NCBI GenBank assembly: GCA_016280395.1
Contig: JAEEGQ010000056.1
Span: 92,181-156,180, forward strand
Origin: Lachnospiraceae bacterium
GTDB taxonomy: Bacteria; Bacillota; Clostridia; Lachnospirales; Lachnospiraceae
Direction: 5' to 3'
Length of the DNA: 64,000 bases
This document shows, in pieces, positions 26,389 to 34,545 of the stretch (position 1 is its first letter; every line of letters starts with the position of its first letter). The notes under the pieces are model-generated. The model made no database searches. It saw only the letters and a list, made by a program, of their open reading frames with translations, and had not been told where the DNA came from. The translations under genes and the position numbers were made by a program.

Positions 26389-26417
26389 ATTGTACGGCTT
26401 TTTGGTCAAAAAGTCAA
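26389..26417 (-). promoter_or_regulatory. Promoter of the membrane protein-gdpP-rplI-dnaB operon
   Basis: On the minus strand: TTGACT (26412-26417), 17 bases, TACAAT (26389-26394). It lies directly downstream of the rpsR terminator and about 100 bases before the first start codon. Confidence 0.82.
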
Positions 26418-26427
26418 TTGCGGATGA

Positions 26428-26460
26428 AAAAAGCCCCCGTACCCGGTGTACGGAGGCTTT
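26428..26460 (-). terminator. Terminator of the rpsF-ssb-rpsR operon
   Basis: On the minus strand AAAGCCTCCGTAC pairs with GTACGGGGGCTTT over a five-base loop and is followed by TTT. Confidence 0.9.
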
Positions 26461-26486
26461 GGTGTCAATATTGACTTGCTGTGCGA

Positions 26487-26765
26487 TCACTCTACTGCGT
26501 AGGGAAGAAGAGCAAGCTGGCGGGCACGCTTTACAGCTACTGTAAGGGCACGCTGATGCTTTGCGCAGTTTCCGCTGATCCTTCTGGGAAGGATCTTTCC
26601 GCGCTCGGAGACAAACTTCTTAAGCTTGTTTACATCTTTGTAATCAACTCCGGTGTACTCTTTTTCTGCACAGAAAATGCAGACTTTCTTTCTTCTGCGA
26701 ATAGGTCTTTTCTTGAACTCGCGCTCTGCGCCGTCCTGACCCTTTTCATTCTTGTTATACGGCAT
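26487..26765 (-). CDS. rpsR: 30S ribosomal protein S18
   Basis: A 92-residue protein; ATG 26765 ([10 protein letters not shown]) follows GGAGG and removes six residues of a longer frame. The conserved [35 protein letters not shown] and [23 protein letters not shown] blocks are present. The Cys residues (CxxC and CAKH) mark the zinc-binding form. It is the last gene of the classical rpsF-ssb-rpsR operon, 29 bases after ssb. Confidence 0.97.
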   Translation of the reverse strand: MPYNKNEKGQDGAEREFKKRPIRRRKKVCIFCAEKEYTGVDYKDVNKLKKFVSERGKILPRRISGNCAKHQRALTVAVKRARQLALLPYAVE

Positions 26766-26794
26766 AATTTCCTCCTTATTCAATGCGCGCCGGT

Positions 26795-27235
26795 TTACGA
26801 GAACGGAAGTTCTTCGTCAATTCCGTCCGGAATGTTCATGAAACCGTCGCCTGCCTGAGCGGGCTGCGAATTCTGGGCGGGAGTGTAACCCTCACCGTTT
26901 CCCGAACCGCTTGCGTTTTTGCTCTCGGCAAATTCTACTTCATCTACCATGATCTGCGTGCTGTAAACCTTGTTGCCGTTCTTATCGGTGTAATTGTCGT
27001 TCTGTACGGAACCGACAACAACAACCTTTGTACCTTTTCTAAGATACTTGTCGACAAACTCGGCTGTCCTGCCAAACGCGGTACAGTTGAAGAAATCAGC
27101 TTCAGGCTGGCCTTCACGCTTAAACCTTCTGTCTACAGCAATGCTGAACCTTCCAATGGTTGTCTGACTTGCGCCCTGGCTCGTTCTTACTTCGGGATCC
27201 CTTGTAAGACGGCCCATTAAAATGACTTTGTTCAT
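26795..27235 (-). CDS. ssb: Single-stranded DNA-binding protein
   Basis: A 146-residue SSB with the OB-fold block [26 protein letters not shown] and DFFNCTAFG, then a Gly/Asn/Gln-rich linker (about 110-135) and an acidic tip [10 protein letters not shown]. Canonical tips end in Phe after Pro; here one extra Ser follows. The tip recruits replication and repair partners. AGGAGG lies 10 bases before ATG, and the gene starts 18 bases after rpsF. Confidence 0.96.
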   Translation of the reverse strand: MNKVILMGRLTRDPEVRTSQGASQTTIGRFSIAVDRRFKREGQPEADFFNCTAFGRTAEFVDKYLRKGTKVVVVGSVQNDNYTDKNGNKVYSTQIMVDEVEFAESKNASGSGNGEGYTPAQNSQPAQAGDGFMNIPDGIDEELPFS

Positions 27236-27253
27236 AAAAGATAATCCTCCTGA

Positions 27254-27547
27254 TTATTCTTCGTCGCCAAGTCGGATGCACAAATATCTGATCACATTCT
27301 CCATGATACGAATTCTCTGTTCGATCTCGTTCGGAGTAGTAGAATCAGCATCGAAACGGATGAAATAATAGTAACCTTCGCTCTGCTTCTCGATCTCGTA
27401 AGCAAGCTTCTTCTTACCGCCGTCGATAACTTCGGTAATGTTACCGTTGAATCGCGCAATGAGAGCTTTTACTTTGTCAAGAACAGCTGCTCTTGCGTCA
27501 TCCTCGATTTTTGCACTTACAACTACAGCTAACTCATAATTGTTCAT
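27254..27547 (-). CDS. rpsF: 30S ribosomal protein S6
   Basis: A 97-residue protein from ATG 27547 (MNNYELAVVV) with AGGAGGTG upstream; a frame extending 23 residues further lies in the leader and is not used. The family blocks KVKALIARFNGNITEVIDGGKKKLAYEI, YYYFIRFD and IRIMENVIRYLCIRL are intact. S6 pairs with S18 in the 30S platform, and both are encoded in this operon around ssb. Confidence 0.96.
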   Translation of the reverse strand: MNNYELAVVVSAKIEDDARAAVLDKVKALIARFNGNITEVIDGGKKKLAYEIEKQSEGYYYFIRFDADSTTPNEIEQRIRIMENVIRYLCIRLGDEE

Positions 27548-27637
27548 AGTTGTCCGCACCTCCTTCTGGTCTTTTGGCCCTTCTCTTATCGGAAGAGCAA
27601 GGATTGTGTTCTGCATACATCACTTTGCATACCACGG
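27548..27637 (-). other. Leader of the rpsF operon, candidate S6:S18 binding element
   Basis: About 90 bases between the predicted start point and rpsF. A CTCTT-CCGAT-AAGAG hairpin (27583-27597) presents a CCG in its loop, recalling the CCG recognised by S6:S18 in other bacterial rpsF leaders. A direct repeat GTATGCA occurs twice just upstream. The match to the known element is only partial. Confidence 0.3.
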
Positions 27638-27643
27638 AGTAAT

Positions 27644-27672
27644 ATACTATCACGCGGTCTCAAAAAATGCAA
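27644..27672 (-). promoter_or_regulatory. Promoter of rpsF-ssb-rpsR
   Basis: On the minus strand: TTGCAT (27667-27672), 17 bases, TAGTAT (27644-27649). Confidence 0.65.
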
Positions 27673-27736
27673 GCATTATTTTTTCGTCCGGTTACACAAA
27701 AACTGTTTATTTATGGTTTAGATGCTTATTATATCC

Positions 27737-27780
27737 TTGTATATGAAATGATTTTGTGATAAAGTTATCATGATATGATA
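27737..27780 (+). promoter_or_regulatory. Putative promoter and operator of the GH31 gene
   Basis: TTGTAT (27737-27742), 17 bases, TAAAGT (27760-27765). Overlapping and just after the -10 are the inverted repeats GATAA-AG-TTATC (27758-27769) and TATCAT-GAT-ATGATA (27766-27780), which could bind a sugar-responsive repressor. Confidence 0.45.
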
Positions 27781-27843
27781 TGCTTTCATACCGAACAGAA
27801 TAAAACAAACTCTAAAGCCAAACAGCTTTACACGGAGGTTTGT

Positions 27844-29898
27844 ATGATAACACGCTATACTTTCGGAAATCCCGTTGAAACATATGCCGTACCTCAAAAG
27901 CCTGAGGCCTGCGGGAAGCTCCTGCCTTTTTTTGAGCGCAGTGAAGACGGCCTTACCTACAGCATGAAGCTTAATAAGGATGAGATCGTTTACGGACTCG
28001 GAGAACAGATCCGCGGAATTAACAAGCGGGGATGGACTTACACCTCGTTCTGCGCCGATAATCCCCATCACGAGGAAGGCACGCATTCACTGTACGGAGC
28101 CCACAATTTCCTTGTGTTTGACAGGGAAAAGCCCTTTGGCGTCTTCTTTGACCATCCGGGTGAAATGACTTTTGACATAGGGTATTCGGACCTTGATACA
28201 ATAAAGATAACCGCAAGATATCCCGACACAGACATCTACATCATTGACGGCGAGACGCCCTACGGGATAGTCAGGGCCTTCAGGAAGCTCATAGGCCAAA
28301 GCTACATTCCGCCGCTTTTCGGTTTCGGTTTCCAGCAGAGCCGCTGGGGTTACAGATGCAAAGAGGATGTGGACAGGGTCCTTGAAGCCTACAGTGCTTA
28401 CGGTCTTCCTCTCGACTCCGTCTGTCTTGACATAGACTACATGGAGGATTACAAGGACTTTACCGTGAACAGCGGGCGTTTTCCGGATTTTGAGGATTAT
28501 GTCGCTTCGCTGAAGAAGGAAAATATCCACCTTATCCCGATAATAGACGCAGGCGTTAAGATCGAAGAAGGCTATGACGTTTACGAAGAAGGCAGAGAGA
28601 ACGGTTATTTCTGCAAAAAGCAGGACGGAAGCGACTTTGTGGCGGGAGTCTGGCCCGGCCGCACGCATTTCCCGGATTTCTTAAACCCCGACGTAAGAAA
28701 ATGGTTCGGTGAAAAATATTACAGGCTTACCGAGGCCGGGATCGAAGGCTTCTGGAATGATATGAACGAGCCCGCGATGTTCTATTCGGATGAAGGCCTT
28801 GAAAAGGCAAAACAGCAGATTCAGGCCGTTTTTTCAAAAGAGATCGACATTGAAGGCTTTTTCGCCCTTGGCGGTCTTATGAATTCCATAAGCAACAGCC
28901 CCGCGGATTATGCTTCGTTTTACCACGAATTTGACGGCATTCGCGCAAGACATGACACCGTCCATAACCTGTTCGGCTATAATATGACCAAAGCCGCTGC
29001 CGAAGCCTTCGCCGCAAAATACCCCGACAGGCGCCTGCTGCTTTACTCGCGTGCGTCCTACATCGGCGCCCACAGGTACGGCGGCATCTGGACAGGCGAC
29101 AACATGTCCTGGTGGAGCCACCTGCTCCTCAACATAAAGATGATGCCGTCCCTCAATATGTGCGGTTTCCTGTATTCCGGCGCGGACCTTGGCGGGTTCG
29201 GCGCGGATACAAGCGGCGACCTGCTCCTCCGCTGGCTGCAGTTCGGAATCTTTACCCCGCTCATGCGTGACCACAGCGCCATAGGCACCCTGCTCCAGGA
29301 GCCCTACCGCTTCGGAAACATCGATGCCTTCAGGCGCACCCTGCAGCTTCGTTACAGGCTTATGGGCTATATCTACAGCGAGTTCATGAAAGCCGCCCTT
29401 GAGGACGAGTGCCTGTTCCGCCCCCTTGCCTTCGATTATCCCGAAGACACGTTTGCAAAACGCGTTGAGGACCAGCTGATGTTTGGCGAATCCCTGATGC
29501 TTGCGCCGGTTTATGAGCAGAATGCCAGAGGCCGCTATGTTTATCTTCCCGAGGATATGCTGTTCGTGAAGTTCATCTCACTTGAGGAAGCCGAAAATGA
29601 GCGTTTTGTGGAATATCTCGAGGACGGGACGCCTTACATCGCAAAGCCGATGCCGGCAGGACACCATTATATCGATGTCGCCCTTGACGAAACACACCTG
29701 TTTGTGCGCCCCGGAAAGCTGCTGCCGCTGCTTCGCCCGGCAAATACCACTGCGGAGCTGGATTTCACAGCACCCGAGGTGATCGCATATCCCCACGGGC
29801 AAAAAGAGCTTGCCTACAGGTATTACACGGACGATGGCGTCACAAAGGACTACACGGAAGCCTCGCACTTTAAGAATATCGTGTTTACTGTCAAATGA
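27844..29898 (+). CDS. GH31-family alpha-glucosidase, cytoplasmic
   Basis: A 684-residue enzyme starting at ATG 27844 with GGAGG 5 bases upstream. The catalytic barrel carries the GH31 signature GFWNDMNEPAMF with nucleophile D306, and further on RYGGIWTGDNMSWWSHL, whose Asp is the general acid/base. The N-terminal beta domain shows YGLGEQ, and a C-terminal beta domain follows the barrel. No signal peptide is present, so it would act on imported alpha-glucosides or isomalto-oligosaccharides, releasing glucose from non-reducing ends. Single gene with its own promoter; downstream spacing to the next gene is 79 bases. Alpha-xylosidase activity is the main alternative. Confidence 0.93.
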   Translation: MITRYTFGNPVETYAVPQKPEACGKLLPFFERSEDGLTYSMKLNKDEIVYGLGEQIRGINKRGWTYTSFCADNPHHEEGTHSLYGAHNFLVFDREKPFGVFFDHPGEMTFDIGYSDLDTIKITARYPDTDIYIIDGETPYGIVRAFRKLIGQSYIPPLFGFGFQQSRWGYRCKEDVDRVLEAYSAYGLPLDSVCLDIDYMEDYKDFTVNSGRFPDFEDYVASLKKENIHLIPIIDAGVKIEEGYDVYEEGRENGYFCKKQDGSDFVAGVWPGRTHFPDFLNPDVRKWFGEKYYRLTEAGIEGFWNDMNEPAMFYSDEGLEKAKQQIQAVFSKEIDIEGFFALGGLMNSISNSPADYASFYHEFDGIRARHDTVHNLFGYNMTKAAAEAFAAKYPDRRLLLYSRASYIGAHRYGGIWTGDNMSWWSHLLLNIKMMPSLNMCGFLYSGADLGGFGADTSGDLLLRWLQFGIFTPLMRDHSAIGTLLQEPYRFGNIDAFRRTLQLRYRLMGYIYSEFMKAALEDECLFRPLAFDYPEDTFAKRVEDQLMFGESLMLAPVYEQNARGRYVYLPEDMLFVKFISLEEAENERFVEYLEDGTPYIAKPMPAGHHYIDVALDETHLFVRPGKLLPLLRPANTTAELDFTAPEVIAYPHGQKELAYRYYTDDGVTKDYTEASHFKNIVFTVK

Positions 29899-29977
29899 CG
29901 CGCAACATTCCGGATAAAAAAACAGTATTATATACAGATAAGGATTAACGGGCCCTTTGGTCCGGAGGATGATTTTT

Positions 29978-32479
29978 ATGAAAAAAACTATCAGAAAGAT
30001 AACAGCCGCCCTGCTTGCGCTGATACTCTGCGCGGGGCTCCTGCCCGTAAAGGCGCTTGCTGCACCCGCAATAGAGATCTCCGTAAAATACGGCTTTGAT
30101 AATTCCGCAAGAGTCGGGAGCAAGGTCCCTTTTGCCATTACCCTTACAAACAAGGGGCAGGATTTTAACGGCTATGTGCAGGTAATAGTGCCCTCCGATT
30201 ATTTAAACCGTATGGTGGAAAAGGATATAAGCCTTCCCACAGGATCGAGCAAGACCGTAACGCTCTATGTTCCCTTTGAAACAAGAGCCATGAATGCCAC
30301 CATACATGTAAACAACCTTAAAGGAAAGACCGTGGCGCGACATACGGTACAGATAAAGATCCAGTCATCCCTTTCATCGCTGAACATTGGCGTATTGAGC
30401 GACGATTTTTCAGCTCTTTCCTATGCTTCGATGCTCCATATGTATACCGTTGATAACGGAAATGTCAATACAAAGCTCATCGAACTTTCAAACGAGACCT
30501 TCCCGGAAGATGGCAGCGGCTTTGACATGCTGGATATGATCCTGATCACGAACTACAGTACAGACAAGCTTTCCGATACGCAGCTCAAGGCCCTTAACGA
30601 CTGGGTAAAGAACGGTGGGGCTCTTATGATCGGTACCGGAAGCACTTTGTCAAAGACACTCTCCGGTCTTAAAAACCTGCCGGCCTTTGCCCCGCTTGAC
30701 TTAGGTTCCGTATCCTTTACCACCCATAAGACCACTTACGGCCTTAAAACCGTTGATCCGAAGCATTATACCCCCAACGACCTTTACAGCCAGGGCGGGA
30801 ACTCCACATACCAGTATTCCCTGCTCATGAGCTTTGGCAATGACGTCTACACAAAAGTCAGGGACGGCATACAGGCAACAGCCGCCAAAATGTATGAAGA
30901 AACAAAAGACTCCGGAGAAGAGCTCGACCCAATGGATGTAATGAAGAAGTACGGAGAAGCAAACAGCGATTATCTCTGGGCAATGTTCGGTGATTACACC
31001 GGCTACATTTACACCTACCAGACCGCTGCGGAATCCGAAAAGCCCATTATCACGGAAAAGTTTCTTGAAGAACTCTATTACCAGATGTTAGAGCCTCTTT
31101 GCGATGATGCTGTCAAAGCAGCAGGCAGCGGAGAAGAGCCCGAGATCCAGACGGATTTTTCTCCCGTTGAAGCCGAGATAGCCCATATTTCCGTAAAAAT
31201 CGGCCATTCCTCCGTGAACGGCGACATAAAAGACTCAAACTCGGTATATCCGCTTGCGGACCGTTATGAATTCGGGTTTGGCACCGTTATCGTTTCCTCG
31301 GTCGATCCGACACAGAATCCGCTGGCCTCGTACAAACATAACAGCCAGGTATTCCAGTCCATACTGTCCCAGTCGTTAAACGATTATTTTCTCGCCAGGA
31401 TACTGAACTACAGAGATAAGATCAATTACAGTTACAGCCGTCCAAATATCACCGGGTTTTCCCCGAACATATATGAATCGCTGTCATCGGCTTCCGCTCC
31501 GCCTGTGCTCCTGTATGCCCTTGTGCTTATCGCATACCTTGTTTCCATACCGGTATCGTATGCGATCCTCAAGAAAAAGCGGAAAAATATCCTGTTCTGG
31601 ATCACAGAAGCAGCCCTTGCCCTCGGATTTGCCCTGCTCATCCTGCTTTGCAGCTTTACGACAAAACTTAGGAACGCAGAGCTGAGAACGGCACGTATCA
31701 TAAAACTTGGCGGAAACTCCGAGACCGTTACTTTACAGTCCGCCTTCGTAATGCCTAAACAAAAAACCTACAAGTTCAGTGCCGACAACTCTCTCGGGCT
31801 TGACAGATGTAATTACCGGCGTTGGTATGATAACTCGACCCAGGATATGGACAATTTTGCTTTCGGTGTCAACAGGAGGCAAAACGACAGCACCTTCATT
31901 ATCAACAATACAACGACACTCGGTTATGAAACGCTTCTCGGTGTCAGTGCAAATACAGAAAAGAGCGGTTCCTTTGAAGTGATCTTCTCGGGTCTTGACC
32001 CCGTAAGTGTCACGAACAGGTCCGGCTACGATCTTAAGCATGCTTTTGTCACGACACCCAATATATGCTATTTCATAGGTGACATCGATAACGGCCAGAC
32101 TGTAGCCATAGATCAGTCAACACCGCAAGCTAACAGCAACCGGTTTGCCGGCTACACCTACAATTACACCCAGATGCTCCGTGATTACATGAGCCGGGAT
32201 TCCCGCGTAAGCGCTCTTGAGTTCATGTTTGGCGGCAATGCGAGCGAATACCGGAAGACAATGCTCCGCATAGATTTCGCAAACTTCTGCAGGGATTCAC
32301 ACCAGATGTCACTGTCCACTATAGTCGGCGGTTTCATGGATACGCCGTCGGATGAAAAGATCCAGACGGAAAAAGGATACGGCGAATGGAGCTATACCAT
32401 GGTCTATCAGGAGATCCAATCCGATGCAGCGCAAGGCCTTTCGCCGACGGTACCTGTACCCGAACCCTACTACAAATAA
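29978..32479 (+). CDS. Exported two-TM auxiliary protein of an ABC-2 export cassette
   Basis: An 833-residue protein starting at ATG 29978, with GGAGG upstream. A signal peptide (1-30, ending ALA) precedes an immunoglobulin-like domain (about 33-120) and a GATase/DUF4350-like Rossmann region (about 130-230) with DMILITNYST and LNDWVKNGGALMIGTGS. A long exported section follows, then two adjacent helices (about 500-570) with a basic loop KKKRKN between them, and a second exported domain (about 570-833). The layout recalls auxiliary subunits of Gld-type ABC transporters. It is the first gene of a run that continues with the ABC ATPase 21 bases later. The transported substrate is unknown. Confidence 0.78.
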   Translation: MKKTIRKITAALLALILCAGLLPVKALAAPAIEISVKYGFDNSARVGSKVPFAITLTNKGQDFNGYVQVIVPSDYLNRMVEKDISLPTGSSKTVTLYVPFETRAMNATIHVNNLKGKTVARHTVQIKIQSSLSSLNIGVLSDDFSALSYASMLHMYTVDNGNVNTKLIELSNETFPEDGSGFDMLDMILITNYSTDKLSDTQLKALNDWVKNGGALMIGTGSTLSKTLSGLKNLPAFAPLDLGSVSFTTHKTTYGLKTVDPKHYTPNDLYSQGGNSTYQYSLLMSFGNDVYTKVRDGIQATAAKMYEETKDSGEELDPMDVMKKYGEANSDYLWAMFGDYTGYIYTYQTAAESEKPIITEKFLEELYYQMLEPLCDDAVKAAGSGEEPEIQTDFSPVEAEIAHISVKIGHSSVNGDIKDSNSVYPLADRYEFGFGTVIVSSVDPTQNPLASYKHNSQVFQSILSQSLNDYFLARILNYRDKINYSYSRPNITGFSPNIYESLSSASAPPVLLYALVLIAYLVSIPVSYAILKKKRKNILFWITEAALALGFALLILLCSFTTKLRNAELRTARIIKLGGNSETVTLQSAFVMPKQKTYKFSADNSLGLDRCNYRRWYDNSTQDMDNFAFGVNRRQNDSTFIINNTTTLGYETLLGVSANTEKSGSFEVIFSGLDPVSVTNRSGYDLKHAFVTTPNICYFIGDIDNGQTVAIDQSTPQANSNRFAGYTYNYTQMLRDYMSRDSRVSALEFMFGGNASEYRKTMLRIDFANFCRDSHQMSLSTIVGGFMDTPSDEKIQTEKGYGEWSYTMVYQEIQSDAAQGLSPTVPVPEPYYK

Positions 32480-32500
32480 GGCTTTGAAAGGATAATATAT

Positions 32501-33568
32501 ATGTTGGTAATTGAGAACTTAAATAAATATTACGGCACGTTCAGAGCCTTGAACAATGTAAACCTTACCATCAAAAAGGGTGAGCTCTTCGGCTTTGTGG
32601 GGTCTAACGGCGCCGGAAAGACTACAACAATGAAGATCTGCGTCGGCCTTTTAAAAGCCGACAGCGGCCGCATTACCATCGACGGGAACGAGGTCGGGAA
32701 AAACACGAAGCTCCTTAAGCGCAAGGTGGGATATGTGCCGGATTTCTTCGGTGCTTACGACCACCTGACCTCCATCGAATACCTGACCTTCTTTGCAAAC
32801 GCATACGGGATATACGGAAGCTCCGCAGAAAAGCTGTGCGAAGACCTGCTTGCCCTTGTAAACCTCACTGACAAGCGTAACAACGAGGTTGACGGACTCT
32901 CCCGCGGCATGAAACAGCGTCTCTGCCTTGCAAGAGCGCTTGTACACAACCCTGATCTGCTCTTCCTCGACGAGCCCGCTTCGGGCCTCGATCCCAAAGC
33001 CCGCTACGAGCTGAAGGAGATCTTAAAGAGCCTGTCGGCAATGGGCAAGACCATAGTCATCAGTTCCCACATCCTGCCCGAACTTGCGGAGATGTGTACG
33101 TCCTTCGGCATCATAGACCGCGGCGTCATGAAGCTTACAGGGACCATGAGGGACATCCAGAATGCCACGAACATAAACCAGATGCCCATAGCCATAGTTG
33201 TCGATTCAAAAGAAGAAGAGACCGTGAACATCCTTCGCGAGCTCCCGGGCACACAATATGTCCGTCCCCTAGCGGAAGGCCGCATAGAAGTCAATTATGC
33301 CGGCGGACGCGCGGAAGAGGTTGAACTCTTAAAGATCCTTGTCAGCAGGGATATCCCCGTTCTTTCCTACGGGCGTATGGAAGGTTCCCTTGAAAATGTC
33401 TTCCTGCAGCTCATGGGCGGCCCCGGGCCGCAGGCTCCGGCACAGCAGCCTTATCCCGCGCAGCAGGCACAACAACCCTACCCTGCACAGCAGCCTTATC
33501 CCGTGCAGCAGGCACCGCAGCCCTATCCTGCACAGCCCGGTCCGCAACAGGAGGTAATAAACAGATGA
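32501..33568 (+). CDS. ABC-2 transporter ATPase with QQPYP-repeat tail
   Basis: A 355-residue ATPase of the ABC-2/NatA type. Walker A is GSNGAGKTTT, the signature LSRGMKQRLCLARAL, Walker B LLFLDEPASGLDP and the switch His ISSHIL. The core ends near residue 305. The remaining 45 residues are built of near-identical Gln-Gln-Pro-Tyr-Pro-Ala units, which is unusual for an ABC ATPase. Its stop codon overlaps the permease start by four bases. It should energise the permease encoded next and work with the auxiliary protein before it. Confidence 0.93.
   Translation: MLVIENLNKYYGTFRALNNVNLTIKKGELFGFVGSNGAGKTTTMKICVGLLKADSGRITIDGNEVGKNTKLLKRKVGYVPDFFGAYDHLTSIEYLTFFANAYGIYGSSAEKLCEDLLALVNLTDKRNNEVDGLSRGMKQRLCLARALVHNPDLLFLDEPASGLDPKARYELKEILKSLSAMGKTIVISSHILPELAEMCTSFGIIDRGVMKLTGTMRDIQNATNINQMPIAIVVDSKEEETVNILRELPGTQYVRPLAEGRIEVNYAGGRAEEVELLKILVSRDIPVLSYGRMEGSLENVFLQLMGGPGPQAPAQQPYPAQQAQQPYPAQQPYPVQQAPQPYPAQPGPQQEVINR
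33435..33550 (+). repeat. Coding repeat: Gln-Gln-Pro-Tyr-Pro units
   Basis: Short repeats of the unit cagcagccttatcccgc and its variants encode the proline- and tyrosine-rich tail of the ABC ATPase. The copies differ at silent positions, so the peptide is conserved better than the DNA. Confidence 0.85.
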
Positions 33569-34545
33569 AATTCCTGAAAAGAATAAAACTTCCAAACATA
33601 AACGCTGTCCTCTACAAGGATATGCAGCAGAGGACAAAACGCTCGGGACTGATGATCGAGGTCTTTCTCGTAAACATGCTGTTAACGCTCATCGCCCTTA
33701 TCCTGCTCGTATCGATGGGTGCTTCGGCCGCAATGTATTCACCCATAAACTACGACATCTTCCCGACGTTTTTCGTGGTACTCAGCTTCCTTGAATTCGG
33801 TTTTGTGGTGATCGTCACCCCCTCCGTTTCCGCAGGCTGCATAACCATGGAACGCGAGAAACAGACCTTTGACGTACTGCTTTCCACAGCGCTTACAACG
33901 CGCCAGATAGTCTGGGGCAAGTTCTGGTCGGCCATCCTCCAGGTGCTCCTCCTCATCTTCTCCGCGTTTCCCACCTATGCGCTCGTGTTAATGTACGGCG
34001 GTGTCTCATTTATACAGGCGTTCGGCGTCCTTGCCACACTGCTCCTCATAACGATATATGCCGCAGCCCTTGGTATCTTCTGGTCATCGGTATCGAAAAA
34101 GTCCATGGTATCTTCGGTCATGACCTATGTATTCCTGCTGATTCTGATCTTCGGCACCATATCCTTTGTTGCGACGGTAAAGGGTATCGCAGCCGTGATC
34201 AATGAGGCGATGCTTGAGACCACGGGACACACATCATTCTTCAAAGGGGATATCTTCTTCTTCGTATTATACTTAAACCCTTTGTGCACCATATTCGACA
34301 GCATCTCCCATCTTACCGGCACATCGATCTTCACGTCCCTTCCCGGTATGGCGGGAATAGGCAAAAATGTTACCGATTTTGAAAGCAGCAACATCTTGCT
34401 CATGCTTTGGACTCCCATAAGCCTTACAGTCCAGATGCTTGTTTCCTGGTGGCTCCTTGAGTCAGCCTCAAAGGCCATCGACCCGTTAAGAAAGAAGGCG
34501 GACAAACATGCGAGAAAACGACAACGACAACAGAAAACTGCTTGA
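33565..34545 (+). CDS. ABC-2 family permease
   Basis: A 326-residue protein with six hydrophobic segments (from about residue 28) and the ABC-2 family arrangement: an N-terminal amphipathic start (LKRIKLPNINAVLYKDMQQRTKRSG), MEREKQTFDVLLSTALTTRQIVWGKF after the second helix, and a Lys/Arg-rich C-terminal tail (RKKADKHARKRQRQQK). It overlaps the ATPase gene by four bases and the following gene by 38 bases, a strong sign of a single assembled unit. Probable role: export of a lipid, glycan or peptide component, or mechanical work on the envelope. Confidence 0.9.
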   Translation: MKFLKRIKLPNINAVLYKDMQQRTKRSGLMIEVFLVNMLLTLIALILLVSMGASAAMYSPINYDIFPTFFVVLSFLEFGFVVIVTPSVSAGCITMEREKQTFDVLLSTALTTRQIVWGKFWSAILQVLLLIFSAFPTYALVLMYGGVSFIQAFGVLATLLLITIYAAALGIFWSSVSKKSMVSSVMTYVFLLILIFGTISFVATVKGIAAVINEAMLETTGHTSFFKGDIFFFVLYLNPLCTIFDSISHLTGTSIFTSLPGMAGIGKNVTDFESSNILLMLWTPISLTVQMLVSWWLLESASKAIDPLRKKADKHARKRQRQQKTA

